In this document: in pieces, positions 1 to 5,207 of the stretch
How positions within the stretch are numbered: the first letter of the stretch is position 1
How the letters are laid out: every line of letters starts with the position of its first letter
NCBI GenBank assembly: GCA_003486165.1
Contig: DNGT01000189.1
Location: 1 to 5,207 of the forward strand
DNA length: 5,207 nt
Reading direction: 5' to 3'
DNA from: Desulfobacteraceae bacterium
Lineage (GTDB): Bacteria; Desulfobacterota; Desulfobacteria; Desulfobacterales; UBA11574
Made by a program: the position numbers and the translations under genes
The notes under the pieces: generated by a model
Told to the model about the DNA's origin: nothing
What the model saw: only the letters and a program-made list of their open reading frames with translations
The model's database searches: none

Positions 1-240
1 TGATGCAAAAATGTCCGTTTGGTGCATTTATCGGTATGGTGGTCACTTTGCTTCCCCGCTATAGGACCAGGCCGCTGACAGTGCCCTATAAAGCAAAACA
101 CACCACCCGTACAGTACCAGGGTAAACCTGTATTGAGAGTTTTCTTCCAAAAAAAATCCCGGTCAGCTGCTCTATATCGGCGTTGCTGAAAATTAAAGGT
201 GCGCAACTTAAGCAATAATAATCATAATTGAGGCTGCAAA
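1..240. other. Leader region upstream of amrS, no supported gene
   Basis: No protein-coding gene can be supported here. The longest plus-strand frame runs from an ATG at 3 to a TAA at 123-125 (40 codons, beginning MQKCPFGAFIGMVV). It could be the tail of a gene entering from the left or chance; I do not recognise it. On the minus strand an ATG at 27-25 stays open to the left edge for only nine codons and lacks a visible ribosome binding site. I looked for sigma-70 hexamers with a 16-18 bp spacer and found none convincing, although the last 60 bases are AT-rich (about 189-240) and could hold the amrS promoter. An eight-A tract lies at 149-156. Confidence 0.4.
229..233 (+). promoter_or_regulatory. 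Ribosome binding site of amrS
   Basis: The sequence TGAGG sits seven bases before the ATG at 241 and matches part of the Shine-Dalgarno core. It supports that ATG as the start. No in-frame upstream start with a better site is visible. Confidence 0.6.
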
Positions 241-1254
241 ATGGAAGCTTATCTTTACGAATTATTAAAGGATAACGAGGTCAAATGCAATCTTTGCAAC
301 CATCGCTGTAATATAAAAAACGGCCGTCGTGGAATATGCGGTGTTCGGGAAAACCGGGGAGGTGTTCTGGAAACACTGGTTTACGGAAAGGTCATTGCCC
401 AGCACATCGACCCCATTGAAAAAAAGCCGCTGTTTCATTTTCTGCCCGGGAGTCTTTCTTATTCGATTGCAACGGTAGGGTGTAATTTCAAATGCCGTTT
501 TTGCCAGAATGCGGACATTGCCCAGATGCCGTCCGACTGCAATGGGAGAATCGTAGGCGATGACTTTACACCAGAGGATGTTGTCGCGGAGGCTATAAAC
601 GGGGATTGTAAAACCATTGCCTATACCTATACGGAACCCACCGTCTATTTTGAATTTGCCTGTGATACAGCGAAACTGGCAACGAAAAAAGGTATTCGAA
701 ACGTATTTGTTACCAACGGCTACATGACCGAAGAAGCACTTCAGATGATACATCCTTTCCTTGATGCAGCCAATGTCGACTTAAAGGCATTTACCGAAGA
801 TTTTTACAAGACTACTTGCAAGGCAAAGCTGGTGCATGTGACAGAGACATTGAAACGGATGAAGTCTCTGGGCATTTTTGTCGAGGTGACGACGCTGATT
901 ATTCCTGGATTGAATGATGATAAAAAAGAACTCGAAAATTTGTCGGCTTTTTTGGTGGATGCGTTAGGTCCGGAAACCCCCTGGCATATCAGCCGATTTC
1001 ATCCCACCTACAAGCTGACGGATCGTCCCCGAACCCCGGTTGAAACCCTAATCAGGGCGCGTGACATCGGCATAAACGCCGGCTTGAAATATGTTTACAC
1101 CGGCAATGTGCCCGGTGAGAGCGGAGAAAAAACGTTCTGTCACGAGTGTAACCACCTTCTGATAGACCGTTGGGGGTTTTATGTTCGAGACAACCGAATA
1201 AAAAACGGAAAGTGTCCGGAATGCGGCGCAGTGGTGGATGGGGTATGGGATTAG
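241..1254 (+). CDS. amrS: AmmeMemoRadiSam system radical SAM enzyme (AmrS family)
   Basis: A complete 337-residue radical SAM protein of the AmrS type, the partner family of Memo-like and AMMECR1-like proteins; its substrate is not established. The radical SAM cluster motif CxxxCxxC is at Cys81, Cys85 and Cys88 (CNFKCRFCQN) and should bind the [4Fe-4S] cluster that cleaves S-adenosylmethionine. Family hallmarks follow: YTEPTVYFE near 130-138, NVDLKAF near 178-184 and SRFHPTYKL near 251-259. Four more cysteines precede the core (16, 19, 23, 33). A C-terminal CxxC...CxxC pair (300/303 and 325/328) looks like a zinc ribbon or a second metal site. The protein is predicted cytosolic, and its length is normal for the family. 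The start is supported by TGAGG seven bases upstream. It is convergent with the minus-strand transporter genes, so it is probably not co-regulated with them. No Memo or AMMECR1 gene lies in the window; they could be just upstream or elsewhere. It superficially resembles pyruvate formate-lyase activating enzymes and is often mislabelled so, but the extra cysteine clusters favour AmrS. Confidence 0.9.
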   Translation: MEAYLYELLKDNEVKCNLCNHRCNIKNGRRGICGVRENRGGVLETLVYGKVIAQHIDPIEKKPLFHFLPGSLSYSIATVGCNFKCRFCQNADIAQMPSDCNGRIVGDDFTPEDVVAEAINGDCKTIAYTYTEPTVYFEFACDTAKLATKKGIRNVFVTNGYMTEEALQMIHPFLDAANVDLKAFTEDFYKTTCKAKLVHVTETLKRMKSLGIFVEVTTLIIPGLNDDKKELENLSAFLVDALGPETPWHISRFHPTYKLTDRPRTPVETLIRARDIGINAGLKYVYTGNVPGESGEKTFCHECNHLLIDRWGFYVRDNRIKNGKCPECGAVVDGVWD

Positions 1255-1280
1255 GGCTTAAAGTTCAGAGCCTTTAAGCC
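1255..1280 (+). other. Stem-loop directly after the amrS stop codon
   Basis: A perfect 9-bp stem starts at the base after the amrS TAG: GGCTTAAAG (1255-1263) pairs with CTTTAAGCC (1272-1280) around an 8-base loop. No T-run follows on either strand; the plus-strand flank is A- and G-rich. It is therefore not a canonical intrinsic terminator. It could protect the mRNA 3' end, assist Rho-dependent termination, or be part of the neighbouring repeat. Confidence 0.5.
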
Positions 1281-1405
1281 AGAAATAGGAAAGAAAAAAG
1301 AAGAAAGAGGATAGGGAAACCAAGGATGAACACCAATAAGCACGAATTATAATATCCATGTCCATTTGTGGTTATCTATTTTCTGATTCCTATTTCCTAA
1401 TTTCT
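1281..1405. repeat. Non-coding imperfect inverted repeat, possibly a dispersed element
   Basis: The inner arms are AACCAAGGATGAACA (1318-1332) and TGTCCATTTGTGGTT (1359-1373); the second, reverse-complemented, matches the first at 11 of 15 positions. The outer arms agaaataggaaa (1281-1292) and tttcctaatttct (1393-1405) are also complementary apart from one inserted base. The region is AT-rich, has no open frame of note and no ribosome binding site. AACCA-type arms around a gaacaccaataagcacgaat-like centre resemble short intergenic repeats that I recall from environmental proteobacterial genomes. That family link is from memory and not verified. No transposase or target-site duplication could be recognised. 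Confidence 0.45.
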
Positions 1406-1418
1406 AAAATGAACTTTT

Positions 1419-1447
1419 AAAAAAGCAACCTCCCTCTGAGGGAAGCC
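1419..1447 (-). terminator. Probable intrinsic terminator of the minus-strand operon
   Basis: Read on the minus strand, TCCCT-CAG-AGGGA (1443-1431) forms a 5-bp stem with a 3-base loop. It can be lengthened by G-U and C-G pairs to about 7 bp. A six-T run (1424-1419) follows shortly after. It lies about 30 bases past the stop codon of the DUF1566 gene and would end the transcript there. The stem is short and the T-run is not immediately adjacent, so confidence is moderate. Confidence 0.5.
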
Positions 1448-1474
1448 AAATCAAAGTCCTCTTGGCCAGAAGTT

Positions 1475-1960
1475 CTATTTCAGGTCGCGGACAGGGAGGA
1501 CCCGATAGTTTCTATTGTGCACCATTCGGTCGGAATAGTGGTATCCGCGGTTGAAATTAAAAATATATGCCTGAATTGCCGATGTTTCCGATGCCCAGAT
1601 CCAATCGCAGGTAAGCTTTATATCCGGAACGATCTTGACCTGTTTGCCGCAATCCGTTTCATATCCCTTATATTTATTATCCTGGATATAGAGGCTTTGA
1701 AGCTCTGCCAGTGTGGGAAGGCGCCAGTTGTCGTATTTTTTTTTAAGGGTGTCCGGAAAGGTGTATCTGACCCATAGATCGGCCTGTTTCCAGTTGATAT
1801 TGCCCTGGTTGTCGGTTTTGGCCCACATCACCCCCAGTTGATGATCCGTCACCGTTCCGTCGCCATTATCCGTAAAACGATCAGCCGACCAAACTGTTGT
1901 GCTGAATAAAAACATACACATTAAAATGATCCATATAGGGGTTGATTTTGTTCGGGACAT
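1475..1960 (-). CDS. Secreted DUF1566 (Lcl_C domain) protein
   Basis: A small exported protein of 161 residues with one DUF1566/Lcl_C domain (the family named after the C-terminus of Legionella collagen-like protein); no biochemical function is known to me. Residues 1-26 form a signal peptide: basic start (SRTK), hydrophobic core (IWIILMCMFLF) and a probable cleavage after VWSA. The domain opens with DNGDGTVTD (about 31-39) and MWAK (45-48). It continues with NWRLPT (78-83) and WASETS (122-127) and closes with YRVLPVRD (152-159), the usual landmarks of the family. Two cysteines in the mature part (104, 118) could form a disulfide. There is no lipobox. The start at 1960 is chosen because AAGGAGGA lies five bases upstream; a TTG at 1996 would add 12 residues ahead of the basic segment but is less likely. 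It begins 37 bases after the usp stop on the same strand and is probably the last gene of the transporter operon. Confidence 0.82.
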   Translation of the reverse strand: MSRTKSTPIWIILMCMFLFSTTVWSADRFTDNGDGTVTDHQLGVMWAKTDNQGNINWKQADLWVRYTFPDTLKKKYDNWRLPTLAELQSLYIQDNKYKGYETDCGKQVKIVPDIKLTCDWIWASETSAIQAYIFNFNRGYHYSDRMVHNRNYRVLPVRDLK

Positions 1961-1965
1961 GGTTG

Positions 1966-1973
1966 TCCTCCTT
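1966..1973 (-). promoter_or_regulatory. Strong ribosome binding site of the DUF1566 gene
   Basis: AAGGAGGA on the minus strand is a near-perfect Shine-Dalgarno sequence with five bases before the ATG at 1960-1958. It decides the start in favour of this ATG over the upstream TTG at 1996. Confidence 0.8.
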
Positions 1974-1997
1974 CCAGAAAAACGTTGATCCGGCAAT

Positions 1998-2492
1998 TTA
2001 TCCGTGCGCTATTTTTCCCCGCAGTCGTTCGGCGTTTTGTTCATCCCGATGGGAAAGGACGGGAACCGGCGAACGCCGGAAGAGCTTTTCAGCCACCGAT
2101 CCGACAAAGATATGTTCGATATCCGTACGTCCCTTCACCCCCATGACAATCATATCGACGTTTTCCGTAACGATCAGTTTCAACAGCTCGTGGGTTGGAT
2201 TGCCGACCTTAAAAATCGTCCGGATATGTTCCCGATCAAAATCCGAATGTTCTATAAAGTCATTCAGTATATTTATCCGTTCCGCTTTAACCCCTTCCAC
2301 ATAATGCTCGCTATCGATCTCGTATCCCATGGATGCCACCATTTCCACCGCTGAAATATCCCTGGAATTGATGATGCTGGCCACGACCAAATGAGCATTC
2401 AGATTTTTTGCGATTTTAACGGCATAATCGAAGGTACCTTTTGAATAAGAAGTAAAGTCGAGGGCCACCATTATTTTTTTGATGTCGCTCAT
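1998..2492 (-). CDS. Universal stress protein, UspA family
   Basis: A complete single-domain UspA-type protein of 164 residues, cytosolic and normally dimeric in this family. It opens with IKKIMVALDFTSYS, where Asp12 corresponds to the nucleotide-contacting acidic residue at the end of the first strand. It carries the full ATP-binding pattern G-x2-G-x9-G-S (Gly118, Gly121, Gly131, Ser132), so it belongs to the nucleotide-binding branch rather than the non-binding E. coli UspA branch. It ends with SPVPVLSHRD, the usual last strand, plus a short charged tail. The start is supported by AAAAGGA seven bases upstream. The gene begins 55 bases after the TRAP permease stop, with no terminator between, so co-transcription is likely. 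Usp genes next to TRAP transporters are a known arrangement: TeaD in the TeaABC operon of Halomonas elongata binds ATP and modulates uptake. A similar role here is inference. Confidence 0.9.
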   Translation of the reverse strand: MSDIKKIMVALDFTSYSKGTFDYAVKIAKNLNAHLVVASIINSRDISAVEMVASMGYEIDSEHYVEGVKAERINILNDFIEHSDFDREHIRTIFKVGNPTHELLKLIVTENVDMIVMGVKGRTDIEHIFVGSVAEKLFRRSPVPVLSHRDEQNAERLRGKIAHG

Positions 2493-2499
2493 GAGTTTT

Positions 2500-2506
2500 T
2501 CCTTTT
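2500..2506 (-). promoter_or_regulatory. Ribosome binding site of the usp gene
   Basis: AAAAGGA on the minus strand ends seven bases before the ATG at 2492-2490. A six-residue frame (ATG at 2509-2507) covers this site and its TGA overlaps the usp ATG, but it has no properly spaced binding site of its own. Confidence 0.55.
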
Positions 2507-2547
2507 CATTTACCTTTTAAGACGCATCAGTTCTGTTTTCACTTTCG

Positions 2548-4620
2548 TCATGCTGCAGGAACGGGCGCTGTTTTCGGGATGCGGGGTTTTTGCATCAGAT
2601 AAAGGAGACCGAAGACGGCCAGTCCGATGAAACATACCCAGTAACGCTGGTCATTCGGAAGACCGATCCATGAGGCAATCATGGCTGGGCGCATCATGAC
2701 GACGGTGACGAACAGGAAAATCGGTATTTCATAGAATCGATTTTTTGCCACAAACCATCCCTGCGTAGCGGAGGCAAATGCAAAATTGCCGATACAGGCC
2801 ATGGCAAAAATCAGGATTGCCAGCGGCCAGCTATAGATATTGTGAAGGATCAGGTCGCTGTTGAAAATGAACATGAACGGTAAGATAGCGGTTCGGATGT
2901 CGTACATGAATCCTTGTATGCCGGTGGGAATGGGCGGCGATTTGGCAATGGCTGCAGCGGCATAGGCGGCCAGCCCTACTGGCGGCGTGTCATCGGCAAG
3001 GATCCCGAAATAAAAACAAAAGAGATGAGCGGCCATTAAAGGCACCATGAACCCCTGGCCGTGGGCAATGTTAACCATGGCCGGTGCGGTCAAAGACGCC
3101 ATGACAATGTAAGTTGCGGTGGTGGGTAGCCCCATGCCGATGATCAGGCTGGCGAGGGCGGTTACAACAACCATGATATAAATGTTTCCGCCGGAAATGG
3201 TATCGATGATCTGGGTAATCAGTCCGCCCAAACCCAGGGCTACCACCCCAACGATGATGCCGGCGGCTGCCGTGGCAAGGGCTACCGCTACCATATTTCG
3301 TCCCCCTGCGGCAAGGGCCGAGAAAATATCGACAATGCTTTGCTTGAATGCGGCGACCATGGGTTCCTTGTTCAGATAAGCCTTGACCGGGCGCTGAAAC
3401 AGCATAATCAAGGCCATGACGATTACGGCTTGAAATGCGGCATGCTCAGGGGTATGCCGAGCAATGACCAGCTGATAAAGAAGAAACAGCACCGGTATAA
3501 TAAAGTGGATGCCGCTGAACAGTGTTTTAAAAAACGGGGGAAGTTCTTCTTTGGACATCCCTCTTAAGCCGGCTTTGGAGGCCTCGATATGGGTAATATA
3601 GAGTAGTGCCGCATATGAGGCAAATGCCGGAACTGCGGCGGCTTTAATGACCGCAATATAAGGGACGTTGACGTATTCGGCGATAATAAATGCGGCGGCA
3701 CCCATGATGGGCGGGGCGATTTGTCCGTCCGTGCTGGCGGCCACCTCTATGGCCGCAGCTTTGGTGGGCGGATACCCGACCTTTTTCATGAGCGGGATGG
3801 TAAAGGTGCCGGTGGTGACGATATTGGCGATACTCGACCCATTGACAAGACCTGTGAACATGCTGCCTAAAACCGCCGCCTTGGCCGGACCGCCTTTGAA
3901 CCGGCCCAAGAGGCTCAATGCCAATTGAATGAAATATTTCCCGGCGCCGGCTTTATCGAGCATGGCGCCGAAAAGCACATACAGATAGACAATGGTGGCT
4001 GAGACGTCCAGGGGGATGCCGTATATTCCTTCGGTGGACATGGTCATCTGCCCCATGAACCTGTTGAGTGAAACGCCTTTAAAGGCGATAACATCGGGCA
4101 TATACGGGCCAAAAAAGGCATATGCGCAAAAAAAGACGGCGATAACAGAAAGGGCAGGGCCGATGACTCGGCGGGATGCTTCCAGTAAAAGCACCACCAG
4201 AGTCAGTCCGATGACAGTATCCCTGACGATGGGTGCACCGTAGCGCGTCGTCATACCGGTATAATCGATGGCAATATAAAGTGCCGAAAGGCAGGCTATA
4301 GCGGCAACGATATAGTCCAGCAGTGGGATCTTGTCTTTTTGAGAGAAATATTTAAGACCGAAACGGGTCTTTTTAAAAAGGGGATAATTCAGAAAAACGA
4401 TCAGTATGGCAAACCCCAGATGGATGGCCCGGATAAATGTTGAATCGAGAACCAGCCAGCTGGGGATGGAAAGTTGAAAAAGACTCCAGATCACCGCAAC
4501 GAAGGGGATAACGTATTTTTCAGGCCCTTTGGGTTTTCTGCTGATGCCTTCTTCTTCTTCAGCCAGACGTTTGGCCAATTCCATTCCGTCGTCTGTTTCA
4601 TTCATGTCGATTTGGTTCAT
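2548..4620 (-). CDS. TRAP transporter fused permease subunit (TAXI type)
   Basis: The inner-membrane part of a secondary transporter: small (DctQ-like) and large (DctM-like) subunits fused in one 690-residue chain, as usual for TAXI systems. The first 30 residues or so are charged and cytosolic, with an acidic run LAEEEEG. Hydrophobic segments at roughly 38-58, 64-82, 101-118 and 135-170 form the DctQ-like part. The DctM-like part has two inverted halves: GLVNGSSIANIV (257-268) with ASTDGQIAPPIMG (295-307), and GMGLPTTATYIV (495-506) with LADDTPPVGLAAY (541-553). These paired re-entrant motifs are where the substrate and coupling ion bind in TRAP permeases. Further hydrophobic segments fill the last 100 residues. 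I chose the ATG at 4620 because AGGTGA lies five bases before it; a GTG at 4629 would add three residues but lies inside that site. It works with the TAXI binding protein encoded upstream. Substrate and coupling ion cannot be read from sequence. Confidence 0.93.
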   Translation of the reverse strand: MNQIDMNETDDGMELAKRLAEEEEGISRKPKGPEKYVIPFVAVIWSLFQLSIPSWLVLDSTFIRAIHLGFAILIVFLNYPLFKKTRFGLKYFSQKDKIPLLDYIVAAIACLSALYIAIDYTGMTTRYGAPIVRDTVIGLTLVVLLLEASRRVIGPALSVIAVFFCAYAFFGPYMPDVIAFKGVSLNRFMGQMTMSTEGIYGIPLDVSATIVYLYVLFGAMLDKAGAGKYFIQLALSLLGRFKGGPAKAAVLGSMFTGLVNGSSIANIVTTGTFTIPLMKKVGYPPTKAAAIEVAASTDGQIAPPIMGAAAFIIAEYVNVPYIAVIKAAAVPAFASYAALLYITHIEASKAGLRGMSKEELPPFFKTLFSGIHFIIPVLFLLYQLVIARHTPEHAAFQAVIVMALIMLFQRPVKAYLNKEPMVAAFKQSIVDIFSALAAGGRNMVAVALATAAAGIIVGVVALGLGGLITQIIDTISGGNIYIMVVVTALASLIIGMGLPTTATYIVMASLTAPAMVNIAHGQGFMVPLMAAHLFCFYFGILADDTPPVGLAAYAAAAIAKSPPIPTGIQGFMYDIRTAILPFMFIFNSDLILHNIYSWPLAILIFAMACIGNFAFASATQGWFVAKNRFYEIPIFLFVTVVMMRPAMIASWIGLPNDQRYWVCFIGLAVFGLLYLMQKPRIPKTAPVPAA

Positions 4621-4786
4621 GGGTTTCACCTAATTGATCGCTTTAAAAAATTTACGGTCAATTGAATCTTAACCATTTATTAACTGGCTGCCCATCGGCA
4701 AAACCTGTATGAAATCTTAAGATGCTGGAATATTCGATAAACCTTTGATTTAAAGAAACATATATTCTCGGAGTTTGAGAAATATT
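4621..4786 (-). other. Spacer between terminator and TRAP permease, with small palindromes
   Basis: This non-coding stretch separates the binding-protein terminator from the permease start. It holds a perfect 10-bp palindrome ATCTTAAGAT (4714-4723). The 8-base string AATCTTAA occurs twice as a direct repeat (4665-4672 and 4713-4720). TCAATTGA (4658-4665) is a second small palindrome. An imperfect dyad pairs ATATTCTC (4762-4769) with GAGAAATAT (4777-4785). I found no convincing sigma-70 or sigma-54 promoter. An internal promoter or operator is possible but unproven. Confidence 0.3.
4626..4631 (-). promoter_or_regulatory. Ribosome binding site deciding the TRAP permease start
   Basis: AGGTGA on the minus strand matches the anti-Shine-Dalgarno complement and ends five bases before the ATG at 4620-4618. 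The competing GTG (4629-4627) lies within this motif and has no comparable site before it. Confidence 0.6.
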
Positions 4787-4815
4787 AAAAAACGGCGGCG
4801 GGCTGTTCGCCCGCC
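4787..4815 (-). terminator. Intrinsic terminator after the TAXI binding-protein gene
   Basis: On the minus strand GGCGGGC (4815-4809) and GCCCGCC (4803-4797) form a perfect 7-bp GC-only stem with a GAACA loop. Four bases (GCCG) and a six-T run (4792-4787) follow. It begins about 30 bases after the binding-protein stop. Its position between binding-protein and permease genes suggests partial termination, giving more binding protein than permease. It could also stabilise the 3' end of a processed message. Confidence 0.8.
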
Positions 4816-4846
4816 CCCTTTGTGTTATCGATAAAAAGTTGCGGGC

Positions 4847-5207
4847 TTATTTCATTAAGCCGGCTTCCTTAAAATATTTCATTGCGCCCGGATGGATCGG
4901 TGCGGAAAGGCCTTCCAACATGTTCTCTTTGGTCAGGACCTGATACGCCGGATGCAGTGTTTTGAATTCTTCAAAATTGTCAAAGACTTCTTTGGCAATG
5001 GCATACACAACTTTGTCCGGGACCTTGGCTGAAGTGACGAATGTGGCTTTGACGCCAAACGTCGGGACATCGGCATCATTAACGGCGCCCGGATAAAATT
5101 CAATGGGGATCACGGCCTTGGCGTAGTACGGCCGGTCGGCCACCAGCTTGTCGATCGCCGGGCCGGTCAGCGGAACCAGTCTGGCGCCGCAGGTGGTGGT
5201 CGGATCC
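4847..5207 (-). CDS. TAXI family TRAP substrate-binding protein, C-terminal part
   Basis: The last 120 codons of a periplasmic binding protein of the TAXI class, which captures the solute for the fused TRAP permease encoded next. The frame stays open to the right edge, so the N-terminus with its signal peptide lies outside. The GTG at 5143-5141 is an internal valine, not a start. Family landmarks are visible: [14 protein letters not shown] upstream of position 5143, then [29 protein letters not shown] and [20 protein letters not shown]. The end is [20 protein letters not shown], the typical TAXI C-terminus with its HPGA motif. TAXI proteins are usually a little over 300 residues, so about two thirds are missing. 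A strong terminator hairpin follows the TAA, and the permease gene begins 226 bases further on. The ligand is not predictable from this fragment. Confidence 0.9.
   Translation of the reverse strand, partial: DPTTTCGARLVPLTGPAIDKLVADRPYYAKAVIPIEFYPGAVNDADVPTFGVKATFVTSAKVPDKVVYAIAKEVFDNFEEFKTLHPAYQVLTKENMLEGLSAPIHPGAMKYFKEAGLMK

Noticed and set aside
265..753. 162-codon minus-strand frame opposite amrS
   Set aside because: It is an antisense shadow of the radical SAM gene, with no recognisable domain; the plus-strand protein carries clear family motifs.
1961..1996. TTG start extending the DUF1566 protein by 12 residues
   Set aside because: An AAGGAGGA site sits right before the internal ATG at 1960, and the signal peptide is well formed from that ATG.
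1942..2354. Plus-strand frames of 116-120 codons opposite usp
   Set aside because: They are antisense shadows of usp; composition is odd (rich in Ser/Arg/Phe) and there is no family motif.
2489..2509. Six-residue leader frame whose TGA overlaps the usp ATG
   Set aside because: Its only upstream purine run (AAAAGG) is too close to its ATG, and such short overlaps are common by chance; the AAAAGGA inside it is better explained as the usp ribosome binding site.
4632..4660. TTGACC as a -35 box for a promoter of the permease gene
   Set aside because: The matching -10 position (ATCAAT) is poor, and transcription would begin about at the start codon, leaving no ribosome binding site.
5141..5143. 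GTG as the start of a 98-residue protein ending at 4847
   Set aside because: The frame stays open to the window edge and the upstream residues ([14 protein letters not shown]) match the TAXI family, so this is an internal valine codon of a truncated gene.
5202..5207. GGATCC (BamHI site) exactly at the right edge
   Set aside because: It fits the coding frame of the TAXI gene. It may mark the end of a cloned restriction fragment or be coincidence; it carries no biological signal.

Overview
The window looks like a stretch of a Gram-negative, anaerobic or environmental proteobacterial-type genome. A marine or sediment sulfate reducer (Desulfobacterota/Desulfobacterales) is the best guess. This rests on gene content: an AmrS-like radical SAM enzyme, a TAXI-type TRAP transporter with a fused permease, an UspA protein and a small secreted DUF1566/Lcl_C protein. 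Base composition is moderate. No ribosomal or other taxonomic marker is present, so the assignment is inference.

Layout: positions 1-240 are a leader region with no convincing gene; a 40-codon frame at its left edge could be the tail of something upstream. Positions 241-1254 (+) encode a complete radical SAM protein of the AmmeMemoRadiSam (AmrS) family. Positions 1255-1474 are a convergent intergenic region. It holds a perfect 9-bp stem-loop just after the amrS stop, an approximately 125-bp imperfect inverted repeat that looks like a dispersed non-coding element, and an intrinsic terminator serving the minus strand. From there to the right edge all genes are on the minus strand. In order of transcription they are: the C-terminal part of a TAXI-family substrate-binding protein (5207-4847, cut by the window edge), a strong terminator hairpin, the fused TRAP permease (4620-2548), a universal stress protein (2492-1998) and a secreted DUF1566 protein (1960-1475).

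How the genes work together: the periplasmic TAXI protein should capture an organic solute and hand it to the fused DctQM-type permease in the inner membrane. The ATP-binding-type UspA protein 55 bp downstream is well placed to be a cytoplasmic regulator of the transporter, as TeaD is for TeaABC of Halomonas elongata (established precedent; its extension here is inference). The terminator between the binding-protein and permease genes would let the binding protein be made in excess. The secreted Lcl_C protein at the end of the run is the unusual member and has no known role in TRAP transport. I see no mobile-element gene, CRISPR array, tRNA or rRNA, and no clear-cut novel system. The best leads are the TRAP-Usp-DUF1566 gene run and the non-coding inverted repeat.
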